Shown here: positions 29,843 to 39,031 of the stretch, piece by piece
Layout of the letters: the number at the start of each line of letters is the position of its first letter
Numbering within the stretch: position 1 is the stretch's first letter
Assembly (NCBI GenBank): GCA_946409635.1
Contig: CAMJXD010000002.1
Location: forward strand, 124,001 to 188,000
DNA: 64,000 nt
Direction of reading: 5' to 3'
From: an uncultured Prevotellaceae bacterium
Lineage (GTDB): Bacteria; Bacteroidota; Bacteroidia; Bacteroidales; Muribaculaceae
Made by a program: the position numbers and the translations under genes
Notes under the pieces: model-generated
Database searches by the model: none
The model's input: only the letters and a program-made list of their open reading frames with translations
Told to the model about the DNA's origin: nothing

Positions 29843-31567
29843 CTACTTGGTAAACAAGATTCCTGTAACTGAGAGCGAGCTGACTGAATCATTGAGCAGC
29901 GAAACATTGAAATAATCTACGACCAATGCGGCTTCGCCATTGTCCAGAATGAGTGGCTCGACTGAATTATTGCGGTTTCTCTCCAAATCACGTTCAATAA
30001 ACTGATTAAGTGTCGCCTGAAATCGAAGGCTGGACGAGGTCGCGGCAGCATCATCGACATGGGCATCAAACTCGAGGCGGTTACCCTCTTGGTGCTGAAG
30101 CTCAACGGCATCGACATAGGTCATGTGAGCATAGCCTTGAGGAACGGCGACATGATTCATCAAGCTCCAGTTGCTGTTATAATACGCCACGGGGTGCGGG
30201 TCGGTGTGAGCAGCTTCGCTCGTCTCGCGTGCGAGAAGACCGACAACTGCATCCTTGCCAATCAAGCCCATAGTGCTGGCATAGCCGTAATCGCGCTGCA
30301 GATAAGCCAGTTTGCCGTCGATTGAAGCGGCGACCTTCTCGTCGGCCGACTCGAGCCACCGCTGATACTGTTCACCCGAGAGCGGCAACTGCTTGATGCC
30401 CGTTGCAGCGAAGGCCTCGTGAGCCTCGTCGAGCAGACGGCGCTCGGTGACGTTGGGTATGCTCCAGGGACCCACCGAGATGAGGAACAGGACAGCAGCA
30501 AAGGAGGCAGGCACCCACCAGATGCGCTTATTGCGCGTAATCAGCAGACCGATGCACACCACGTAGCACCAGATGTTGAACACCAGCACATAGAGTCGGC
30601 TGACGGTGATGCCGTAGTCGGCCAGTCGACGACCGATGGCAACCGACATGAGCACCAACAACGGAATCATGGCCAAGGGCAACCATCGCGTCAAGCGCTT
30701 GAAGAAAGAGTTGGCCTGATCGTGCTGCAACGGATAGGTAATAAAGATGATAAACGCCATGCCCAACATGCTGGCCGAGACAAGGTAGCATACCCACCCG
30801 ACGGGCAACTGCCACGTGAACAGGATCTTGGCAGCATAGACATAGAGCGTTGCCATGTACAAGAGCAACAGGGGCATAAACAGATATTGCACCACCCCCT
30901 TGACAAAACCCGTATAGGGCTCCAGCACGCGGATGTGCTTCAACTCGCCCTCCGGAATCTGCCCCATGGTCAACAAGGGCGCCAAGAAGACCAAGCACAC
31001 CGTGGGTATATAGGGGAACCAGGAATCAACCTGCATACCGAACAGCCAGTCGAGCGACTGTACAAACAGGACGATGCCCAGCGTGAGCAGTACGCCCACC
31101 ATGAGGCCCGACAGTAGCGCCACGAGCAATCGCTGAGCAAAGTTCCAGAACGGCACATCATCGTCCTTGCGGAAGAAGCACAGCAGGAACAGCGACAGCA
31201 CCATGGTAACGACTGTCGCACTCACGCCCAGCAGCTGCTGCATCGAGAAGCGTTCAAACTGCGTCAGGTAGAGCGAGACACCCAGCCACAGGGCATGGAC
31301 GACAACCTGGGTGATGACGGCCACGGCACGCCGCTTGAAGTCCTCGGTGAGCAACTGAAGGGACACAGCCAGCAAGGCGCCCGTCGCGGGATAGAAGATG
31401 TAGAAAAAGTTCCACTTGTAGTCGGCAGAATTGCCCTCGTTGTGGATGAGGACAATCAGGTAGACCGTGAGGAATGCCAGCAGCAGAACCGCTACCGGGA
31501 AACGGCCGAAGGTGCGGCCGAATCGCTTGACCGTCTTTGTAAACGAAAAACCCTTGAAGAAATCCAT
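29843..31567 (-). CDS. DUF4153 domain-containing membrane protein
   Basis: Multi-TM N-terminal half, MDFFKGFSFTKTVKRFGRTFGRFPVAVLLLAFL. Confidence 0.8.
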   Translation of the reverse strand: MDFFKGFSFTKTVKRFGRTFGRFPVAVLLLAFLTVYLIVLIHNEGNSADYKWNFFYIFYPATGALLAVSLQLLTEDFKRRAVAVITQVVVHALWLGVSLYLTQFERFSMQQLLGVSATVVTMVLSLFLLCFFRKDDDVPFWNFAQRLLVALLSGLMVGVLLTLGIVLFVQSLDWLFGMQVDSWFPYIPTVCLVFLAPLLTMGQIPEGELKHIRVLEPYTGFVKGVVQYLFMPLLLLYMATLYVYAAKILFTWQLPVGWVCYLVSASMLGMAFIIFITYPLQHDQANSFFKRLTRWLPLAMIPLLVLMSVAIGRRLADYGITVSRLYVLVFNIWCYVVCIGLLITRNKRIWWVPASFAAVLFLISVGPWSIPNVTERRLLDEAHEAFAATGIKQLPLSGEQYQRWLESADEKVAASIDGKLAYLQRDYGYASTMGLIGKDAVVGLLARETSEAAHTDPHPVAYYNSNWSLMNHVAVPQGYAHMTYVDAVELQHQEGNRLEFDAHVDDAAATSSSLRFQATLNQFIERDLERNRNNSVEPLILDNGEAALVVDYFNVSLLNDSVSSLSVTGILFTK

Positions 31568-31756
31568 TGCATCTACATTGTTATCTCTACAATTATAACG
31601 AAGAAGGCAACACTATATTGCGAGGCCAAAAAACGAAAAACACCAGCGAGCATGATGTTCCATTGCAGGAGTGAGAATGAGTTTTCAAATCTTCAGCAAA
31701 AACAGTTGACAAAATGCCACCAAAAATGAAAAATCATAGGTAATCGTGTCAAAAAA

Positions 31757-31788
31757 TTTGCACACTATGATTTCTTGTTGTAATTTTG
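31757..31788 (+). promoter_or_regulatory. Promoter of rnpB
   Basis: TTTG (31757) - N20 - TAATTTTG (31781-31788). Confidence 0.75.
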
Positions 31789-31806
31789 CGCCCGAAATAG
31801 AAATTA

Positions 31807-32187
31807 CAGTATGGCGGCTTGTCGCTCGTTAACATCTCATGGTTGCGAGAGGAAAGTCCGGGCAACGCAGAGCGTCACATTTCTTAACGGGAAGCTACGG
31901 GTGACCGTAGGGTTAAGGTGACAGAAAATAACCGCCGTTACCTCATGCGTGAGGAGAGCGGTAAGGGTGAAAAGGCGGGGTAAGAGCCCACCGGGCACCG
32001 TGGTGACACGGCGCGCCGCACCACCAGTGAGTTGCAAGTTCATGTATACCGGCATTTAAGGGTTGCTCGTCCATTGCCGGGGGGTAGAACGCTATACCGA
32101 GCGCAGCAATGCGCCGGACAGATAAATGACAGGCACCGGCCACAAGGCCGGCACATAACCCGGCTTATAGCCATACTGTTTTTTTTC
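31807..32187 (+). ncRNA. rnpB: RNase P RNA (bacterial class A)
   Basis: GAGGAAAGTCCGGGC core, GGTAAGAGCCCACCG, ACAGATAAATGACAG, terminal helix ACAGTATGGC/GCCATACTGT followed by T8. Confidence 0.95.
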
Positions 32188-32267
32188 TTCATTACCCATC
32201 AAGTAAAGAGAACCACCACGTCACGTGAGTGACCCCAGGCTTTAAAAAAAACATCAACCACAAGAAT

Positions 32268-33587
32268 ATGGCACGAAAAGAAGAATTAGAGCGCATGTGG
32301 GACCGCACGGTGAACTACCTGTTCAACCAGCGTCCGGCATTTGAACGTGAGGGAGGAGCGGGCTACAAGCCCGGCCTCGAGACCAGCTATGCCCTGGACC
32401 GCCTCTATCAAGAGCCTCACCGCCGATTTCGTATCATCCACATTGCAGGCACCAACGGCAAGGGCTCTACGGCCCACTTGCTGGCTTCATGCCTGCAGCG
32501 TTGTGGTTATCGGGTGGGCCTGTTCACCTCTCCCCATCTGGTAGACTTCAGGGAGCGGATCCGCATCAACGGCCGCAAGGTGAGTCGCAGCTATGTGATG
32601 CAGTGGGTAGCCGACTACCAGAAGAAGTCGGTGGGCAACCTGCAGCCGTCGTTCTTTGAGTTGACATCGACGATGGCATTTGACTACTTTGCGTCGCGCA
32701 ACGTCAACGTTGCAGTGATCGAGACGGGGCTGGGCGGTCGCCTGGACAGCACCAACATCGTCACACCCGAGGTAAGCATCATCACCAACATCGGCCTTGA
32801 GCACCAGCAGTTCCTGGGCAACACGATTGAGGAAATTGCCAGCGAGAAAGCCGGCATCATCAAGTATAGTGTCCCTGTGATCGTGGGTCGCGCCGAGGGC
32901 ACCGTGAAAGACGTACTGGAGGCCCAGGCCCAACGCATGTATGCCGAAATCAAGTTTTCGCAGGACAAGCCTGAGGTTATCGAAGCCAAGCACGAGGGCG
33001 GGATGCTTCACTTGAGCACCAACAACTATGGAGAGATCGACTGCCAGCTCACCGGCGATTACCAGGTGGAGAATGCCAATACCGTGTTGACCACGCTCAA
33101 CCTGCTCAAGCGGCTGAAGTACCGCATCAAGACCGATGCCGTGAGAGAAGGATTTGCCCATGTCATGGAGAATACCGGCCTGATGGGCCGCTGGATGACG
33201 CTCCAGGAGAAGCCCCGAGTGATGTGTGACTCGGCCCACAACCCACCCGCATTTGAGAAAGCCATGAAGCAGCTCAAGACCGAGCCGTGTGACAGACTGC
33301 ACATTGTGCTGGGCTTCATGGCCGACAAGGACGTGACCACCATGCTGAAGCTGTTGCCGGGCGGCGCCGAGCTGTATTTCACCCAGGCACACACTTCCCG
33401 GAGCATGAGCGCCACCGACCTGCAGATTGCCGCCAAGAAGTGCGGACTTAAGGGCAATGCATATAATAATGTAGTAGATGCCCTTGCAGCAGCACGCAGT
33501 GCAGCAAGCGAGGGGGACCTGATCTACGTGGGCGGCAGCATGTATGTGCTGGCCGACCTGCTGGAGTCGCTAGGATATGACAAGTGA
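32268..33587 (+). CDS. folC: Folylpolyglutamate synthase/dihydrofolate synthase
   Basis: HIAGTNGKGSTAHLLASCL; GLGGRLDSTNIV; start at MARKEELERM. Confidence 0.93.
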   Translation: MARKEELERMWDRTVNYLFNQRPAFEREGGAGYKPGLETSYALDRLYQEPHRRFRIIHIAGTNGKGSTAHLLASCLQRCGYRVGLFTSPHLVDFRERIRINGRKVSRSYVMQWVADYQKKSVGNLQPSFFELTSTMAFDYFASRNVNVAVIETGLGGRLDSTNIVTPEVSIITNIGLEHQQFLGNTIEEIASEKAGIIKYSVPVIVGRAEGTVKDVLEAQAQRMYAEIKFSQDKPEVIEAKHEGGMLHLSTNNYGEIDCQLTGDYQVENANTVLTTLNLLKRLKYRIKTDAVREGFAHVMENTGLMGRWMTLQEKPRVMCDSAHNPPAFEKAMKQLKTEPCDRLHIVLGFMADKDVTTMLKLLPGGAELYFTQAHTSRSMSATDLQIAAKKCGLKGNAYNNVVDALAAARSAASEGDLIYVGGSMYVLADLLESLGYDK

Positions 33588-33796
33588 GGCCGTCGATGTC
33601 CAGGTATAACCCCACGGGCATTACTCATCCCATGCTTGACAGGCATTACCTGACATGAGCCCGAGTGACAATGTGTCATCAATTGTTATAAAACGGACCT
33701 CCAATGTAAAACTAGTTAAAAAGACAGCAAACTGCTATTAATATTTTTTAAAAACAACGGCACAACTATTGCCGTTGTCATTTTTAGTTGTACATT

Positions 33797-33812
33797 TGGC
33801 ACGCTATTTGAA
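33797..33812 (+). promoter_or_regulatory. Sigma-54-like promoter upstream of htrA (one deviation in -12)
   Basis: TGGCAC-GCTAT-TTGAA; 59 nt before ATG; TTGGCACGCT.TTTG core shared with the 36217 site. Confidence 0.5.
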
Positions 33813-33871
33813 AAGTTAAATTTAACAGTTGCAAAAATTAAAATCAACAATAAATTAACACTAAAGACAAC

Positions 33872-35413
33872 ATGAAAAAGAATCTGAAATTAGCAGTGAT
33901 GCTCCTAGCCGCATCGATGATGGGCTCGGCCGCCACAATGATGGCGACCAGCGAGTTGCAAAAGAAAGGCTTCATCAACGACACATACGTGCCCAACGCT
34001 GAACAAAAGCAGGGCGACATGAATTCCTATGTCAACACAGCCGGCGCCAGGATGATAGACACCAGCCGCGACTTCACCGACGTGGCCGAGAGCACAATCA
34101 ATGGCGTGGTGAGCATCAAGGTGTATGCCACACCTCGCCAGAATTACTACCAGGGCGACTTTATTGACCCGTTTGAATTCTTCTTTGGCCCCGGTTTTGG
34201 CGGCGGCCAGCGCCGTCAGCAACAGCAGCAACAAAAGAGCGAGCCCCAGCCCACAGGCATGGGTTCAGGCGTGATTATCAGCCCTGACGGCTACATCGTC
34301 ACCAACAACCACGTCATTGACGGAGCCGAGAAACTGGAGGTGACGCTGAACGACAACCGCCAGTTTAACGCGACCGTTATCGGCACCGACGAGAAGACCG
34401 ACATCGCCCTGATCAAGGTCAACGCCAAGGACCTGCATGCCATCAGCTTCGGCAACAGCGATGCCGTGAAGGTGGGTCAATGGTGTGTAGCTGTGGGCAA
34501 TCCGTTCGGCTTCAACTCGACAGTTACAGCCGGCATCATCAGCGCCAAGGCTCGTGGCATGAGTGACAGCAACGCCAGCAACGGCATCAAGGCCTTCATT
34601 CAGCACGACGCTGCCGTGAACCCCGGCAACTCGGGAGGTGCCCTGGTCAATACCAACGGCGAACTCATCGGCATCAACACGATGATCTATTCCCAGACGG
34701 GTAACTACAGCGGCTGCTCGTTTGCCGTGCCCAGCAACACGGTGAAGAAGGTGATAACCGACATCAAGCAGTATGGCACTGTGCAGCGCGCCGTGCTGGG
34801 CATCCAGTATACCGAACTCACCGCCGAGAAAGCTAAGGAAGAGAACATCACCGCCACGGCCGAGGGCATCTATGTAGCCAAGGTGACCGACCGCGGAGCC
34901 GCCAAGGAAGCAGGCCTGCAGGAGGGCGACGTGATCGTGAAGCTCAACGGCTCGCGCGTGAAGGACAGCGGCGAGATGCAGGAAGAGATGAACAAGCTGC
35001 GTCCTGGCGACAAGGCCGAGGTGGAGTTCTATCGCGACAACAAGCTCAAGCGCACGACGGTAACCTTCAAGAACGACCAGGGCAACACCAAGATGACCAA
35101 GCAGAGTGACGTCATGTCGCTGGGCTGCGCCTTTACCGAACTGAGCAGGGAGGAGAAGGAAGACCTGGCCATCAGCAAGGGCCTGAAGGTGGTAGGCGTG
35201 AAAGCTGGCAAATTCAAGAACGCCGGCATTCGCGATGGATTCATCATCACCGACATCAACAATATCCCCGTTGACTCGCGCGATGACGTGGAGAACATCT
35301 ACAACCAGATCATGCGCAGCGGCGACAGCGACAAGGTGATGTTCATCACCGGCTTCTACCCCACCGGCAAGAAGGTGTACTACGCAGTCGACCTGAGCGA
35401 CGAGGAAGATTAA
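33872..35413 (+). CDS. DegP/HtrA-family (Do) periplasmic serine protease
   Basis: NNHVIDGAEKLEV, TDIALIKV, NPGNSGGALVN triad; two PDZ-like domains. Confidence 0.95.
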   Translation: MKKNLKLAVMLLAASMMGSAATMMATSELQKKGFINDTYVPNAEQKQGDMNSYVNTAGARMIDTSRDFTDVAESTINGVVSIKVYATPRQNYYQGDFIDPFEFFFGPGFGGGQRRQQQQQQKSEPQPTGMGSGVIISPDGYIVTNNHVIDGAEKLEVTLNDNRQFNATVIGTDEKTDIALIKVNAKDLHAISFGNSDAVKVGQWCVAVGNPFGFNSTVTAGIISAKARGMSDSNASNGIKAFIQHDAAVNPGNSGGALVNTNGELIGINTMIYSQTGNYSGCSFAVPSNTVKKVITDIKQYGTVQRAVLGIQYTELTAEKAKEENITATAEGIYVAKVTDRGAAKEAGLQEGDVIVKLNGSRVKDSGEMQEEMNKLRPGDKAEVEFYRDNKLKRTTVTFKNDQGNTKMTKQSDVMSLGCAFTELSREEKEDLAISKGLKVVGVKAGKFKNAGIRDGFIITDINNIPVDSRDDVENIYNQIMRSGDSDKVMFITGFYPTGKKVYYAVDLSDEED

Positions 35414-35432
35414 TCCACAAACTGGGAATCAG

Positions 35433-35480
35433 GAATTAGGAATTGGCCCAGGGGTCGACCCCTGGGCCAATTCCTAATTC
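35433..35480 (+). terminator. 48-bp perfect palindrome plus T7 downstream of htrA
   Basis: GAATTAGGAATTGGCCCAGGGGTC|GACCCCTGGGCCAATTCCTAATTC then TTTTTTT. Confidence 0.75.
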
Positions 35481-35762
35481 TTTTTTTATGGGCAAGACGC
35501 CCTCTTAACCGAGGCCATTAAAGCAGGCACTTAGGCCTTATCGTTTTCAGTAATTACATCTCAGTTACAGGGAAGCTGATTGCAAGTTGAATAAAAACCC
35601 GCACATACAAGTATGGCAGTTTTCGCCCCAATCCCCCATCAATAGGCACAATTGAGTGATTCTCAATATTTTTTTTAAAAAAAAATCACGGGAAATGGTG
35701 AATTATTCAAAAGATTATATTATCTTTGCAACGGAATATTAACGACTAATTTTTGAAACTAT

Positions 35763-35948
35763 ATGAGAGGAGGACCCAGACCCGGAGCAGGAAGGCCCAA
35801 GATTTATGGGAAGCGAGTGCAATTATCGATTCTGATTACAGAGGACACCAAGGACAAGCTGAAACAACTGGCAGCCGCCATGGAGAAGCCTCTGGCAGGC
35901 GTTGTTGAGCAACTGATCATTGACGAGCACAGGGAGATGCTGATGTGA
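35763..35948 (+). CDS. Small putative ribbon-helix-helix-type DNA-binding protein
   Basis: MRGGPRPGAGRPKIYGKRVQLSILITEDTKDKLKQLAAAMEKPLAGVVEQLIIDEH; TATCTTTG promoter at 35721. Confidence 0.6.
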   Translation: MRGGPRPGAGRPKIYGKRVQLSILITEDTKDKLKQLAAAMEKPLAGVVEQLIIDEHREMLM

Positions 35949-36216
35949 TACCCCGTTCGGCCCAGGCCGTTGTCTGGAGCTAGCGACACCAACGATTAAG
36001 CGACCAGGCAAGTACCACACGATCCCCACACTTGGACAGACAGCGATAAAGTTCAAAGCCCGACAACCCACCCACACGATCACGGAATCCCCGTAAAGGC
36101 AGCTTTCTACTGAGCAGACTTCCACACGCGTTGCTGCACACGACATGCGGCAATTGATGAGCACGCAACTACTCTATCGAGATCAGAATCAATTTTCTGG
36201 TCCCGATGGCAGGAGT

Positions 36217-36232
36217 TGGCACGCTTTTTGCT
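36217..36232 (+). promoter_or_regulatory. Sigma-54 promoter upstream of the first rpoD paralogue
   Basis: TGGCAC-GCTTT-TTGCT, exact GG-N10-GC; 93 nt before ATG; no TAnnTTTG in between. Confidence 0.75.
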
Positions 36233-36325
36233 GCTAAAGCATACATAATCATCCATCATCATATTTCACCAGTTGTTTTATCAGCTCCCATCTAGCACGA
36301 GGAGGCACACTAAAGACCGTAACCA

Positions 36326-37183
36326 ATGAGACAGCTCAAAATCACAAGATCAATCACCAACCGTGAGAGTGCATCTCTCGACAAGTACTTGCAGGAAATA
36401 GGCAGGCAGGAACTGCTCACCGTCGAGCAGGAGGTAGAAATCGCTCAACGCATCCATGATGGCGACAAATCGGCACTTGACCGCCTGATCAATGCCAACC
36501 TGCGCTTTGTCGTGTCGGTAGCCAAGCAGTACCAGAACCAGGGCTTGTCGCTGTCCGACCTGATCAACGAGGGCAACCTTGGCCTGATCACAGCTGCGCA
36601 GAAGTTTGACGAGACCCGTGGTTTCAAGTTTATCTCGTATGCCGTGTGGTGGATTCGTCAATCAATCCTGCAGGCGCTGGCCGAGCAGGCCCGCACCGTG
36701 AGAGTGCCGCTCAACCAGGTGGGCATAGCCAACAAGGTGGCCAAGGCCCAAGCACGCTTTGAGCAAGAGCACGAGCGGCGCCCGTCGGCCGAGGAGCTGG
36801 CACAAGAGCTCGACTTGCCGCTGGAGAAGGTGGCACAGGCGTTGAAGTCCATCAGCCGCACGGTGTCGGTCGACGCCCCGTTTGCCGAGGGCGAGGACAA
36901 CAGCCCGCTGGACGTGTTGCCCAACAACGACTCGCCCATGGCCGACAACTCGCTGAACAACGAGTCGCTGTCGACCGAGGTCGACCGCGTGCTGCAACAG
37001 CTCGGGCCCCGCGAACGCGACATCGTGAGGCTCTTCTTTGGCATCGGATGCCAGGAGATGACGCTTGAGGAAATCGGCGCGAAGTATGACTTGACGCGCG
37101 AGCGCGTCAGGCAGATCAAGGAGCGCGCCATCCGCCAGCTGAAAGGCAGCCGGAGCCGGTTGCTGGCATCCTACCTGGGGTGA
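36326..37183 (+). CDS. RpoD-type (group 1/2) sigma-70 factor, divergent paralogue
   Basis: Regions 2.3-2.4 [24 protein letters not shown] and 4.2 [18 protein letters not shown] intact; many changes in region 3. Confidence 0.92.
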   Translation: MRQLKITRSITNRESASLDKYLQEIGRQELLTVEQEVEIAQRIHDGDKSALDRLINANLRFVVSVAKQYQNQGLSLSDLINEGNLGLITAAQKFDETRGFKFISYAVWWIRQSILQALAEQARTVRVPLNQVGIANKVAKAQARFEQEHERRPSAEELAQELDLPLEKVAQALKSISRTVSVDAPFAEGEDNSPLDVLPNNDSPMADNSLNNESLSTEVDRVLQQLGPRERDIVRLFFGIGCQEMTLEEIGAKYDLTRERVRQIKERAIRQLKGSRSRLLASYLG

Positions 37184-37310
37184 GCCCCAGCCCCGCTCCA
37201 GACCTGCCGTCGAGGCACCAAAACGCGATGTTTTTCCGCCTGGCGGAGCCCCACCCCGCATCACAGGGGGCCATAAAAAAGGAAAAATCTGAAAAAAGTC
37301 AAAAAAAAGC

Positions 37311-37341
37311 TTGCATCGGAATGAAAATTGTCGTACCTTTG
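37311..37341 (+). promoter_or_regulatory. Primary-sigma promoter of second rpoD copy
   Basis: TTG (37311) - N20 - TACCTTTG (37334-37341). Confidence 0.65.
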
Positions 37342-37366
37342 CATGCTTAAACTCTACACTAGTTAG

Positions 37367-38224
37367 ATGAGACAACTTAAAATTACAAAATCCATTACTA
37401 ACCGCGAGAGCGCGTCCCTTGACAAATATCTTCAGGAAATCGGCCGTAAGGAGCTTATTACGGTTGATGAGGAGGTCGAGTTGGCACAGCGCATCCGCCA
37501 GGGCGATCAGGCGGCTCTTGACAAGCTAGTGAATGCCAACCTGCGCTTTGTAGTTTCTGTCGCAAAACAGTATCAGAACCAAGGATTGAGTCTTCCCGAC
37601 TTGATCGACGAGGGTAATCTGGGCCTCATCAAGGCAGCGCAGAAATTTGACGAGACGCGAGGCTTCAAGTTTATTTCTTATGCCGTGTGGTGGATTCGTC
37701 AATCGATTCTCCAGGCCCTAGCCGAGCAATCTCGCATCGTGAGGCTGCCCCTGAACCAGGTGGGATCGATCAACAAGATCAGCAAGGCCCAGTCACGATT
37801 TGAACAGGAGCACGAGCGCCGTCCGTCGGCCGAGGAGCTGGCCGAGCGCCTTGACATACCTGTCGACAAGATCAGTGACACGATGAAGGTTTCGGGCCGC
37901 CACGTGTCGGTCGACGCCCCCTTTGTCGAGGGCGAGGACAACAGTCTGCTTGACGTGTTGCCCAACAACGACTCTCCCATGGCCGACTCGACCCTGAACC
38001 AGGAGTCGCTGGCCAAGGAGGTGAACCGTGCACTGGATCAGTTGAGCCCTCGCGAGAGAGATATCCTGAAGATGTTCTTCGGGATCGGCTGCCAGGAGAT
38101 GACGCTCGAGGAGATCGGCGCCAAGTTTGACCTGACCCGCGAGCGTGTTCGCCAGATCAAGGAGAAGGCCATCCGCCGGCTCAAAGGCCAAAAGAGCAAG
38201 CTGCTGAAAGCCTATTTGGGTTAA
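37367..38224 (+). CDS. rpoD: Primary sigma-70 factor RpoD/SigA (canonical Bacteroidetes form)
   Basis: [26 protein letters not shown]...; regions 2-4 as in Bacteroidetes RpoD lacking region 1.1. Confidence 0.93.
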   Translation: MRQLKITKSITNRESASLDKYLQEIGRKELITVDEEVELAQRIRQGDQAALDKLVNANLRFVVSVAKQYQNQGLSLPDLIDEGNLGLIKAAQKFDETRGFKFISYAVWWIRQSILQALAEQSRIVRLPLNQVGSINKISKAQSRFEQEHERRPSAEELAERLDIPVDKISDTMKVSGRHVSVDAPFVEGEDNSLLDVLPNNDSPMADSTLNQESLAKEVNRALDQLSPRERDILKMFFGIGCQEMTLEEIGAKFDLTRERVRQIKEKAIRRLKGQKSKLLKAYLG

Positions 38225-38249
38225 AGACATTTTAAGATCAAGCAATCAG

Positions 38250-38276
38250 GCTGCCTCACAAGGGCAGCTTTTTTTT
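38250..38276 (+). terminator. Rho-independent terminator of rpoD
   Basis: GCTGCC-TCACAAG-GGCAGC followed by T8. Confidence 0.85.
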
Positions 38277-38454
38277 GGGGCTCTCAAGTAACTTTTTGCT
38301 ATGGAGTCGTGGTGATTTTAGGTGATATCGCCGAGTTGACGGGCGAAATCAGACAAATAGTTTGTGAGTGTAAAAATTTGATTGTAATTTTACCACGAGT
38401 TTTATTAGCGGCAATTTATACTATCAATAAACATTTAAACTAATTAATGAAGAA

Positions 38455-38934
38455 ATGAAAAAGATTTTGACTTTAGTATGCGCCATGATGCTGGGTCTAG
38501 GCATCGGCCAGGCTCAGGTGCACCAGGGACAGACCGCAGTGGGTGCCAACCTAGTGTACGGCAGCGAGATTGAGAACCTGGGTCTCGGAGCCCGTTTCCA
38601 GTATGGCATTCTGGACGCCCTGCGAGCCGAGGTGGGCTTCAACTACTTCTTTGAGAAGCATCACACGACCTGGTGGGACGTCAACATCAATGCCCACTAC
38701 CTGCTCAACCTGAGAAACGAGCAGCTGTACATCTATCCGCTGGCCGGACTGAACTACACGATGAAAAACGACAAGATCGAGAAGGACGAGGAGAATCACA
38801 TCGGCCTGAACTTGGGTGCCGGTATCGAGTATGAGTTGACCGATCACTTCGGCATCAACCTGGAGTATCGTCACACGATTGTCCGCAAGGTCGATCAGGG
38901 CGTGTTTGGCCTGGGCGTGAATTACAAGTTCTGA
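38455..38934 (+). CDS. Outer membrane beta-barrel (OmpA-like porin fold) protein
   Basis: Signal peptide, alternating strands, terminal ...GLGVNYKF. Confidence 0.8.
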   Translation: MKKILTLVCAMMLGLGIGQAQVHQGQTAVGANLVYGSEIENLGLGARFQYGILDALRAEVGFNYFFEKHHTTWWDVNINAHYLLNLRNEQLYIYPLAGLNYTMKNDKIEKDEENHIGLNLGAGIEYELTDHFGINLEYRHTIVRKVDQGVFGLGVNYKF

Positions 38935-39031
38935 CCCAACCACACCAGCACAATACCGCAAATAAAGAGCAGGGCCGTTTCCCTAGTCGAGACGGTCCTG
39001 CTCTTTATTATCACAATGCCGGGCGGCAGCG

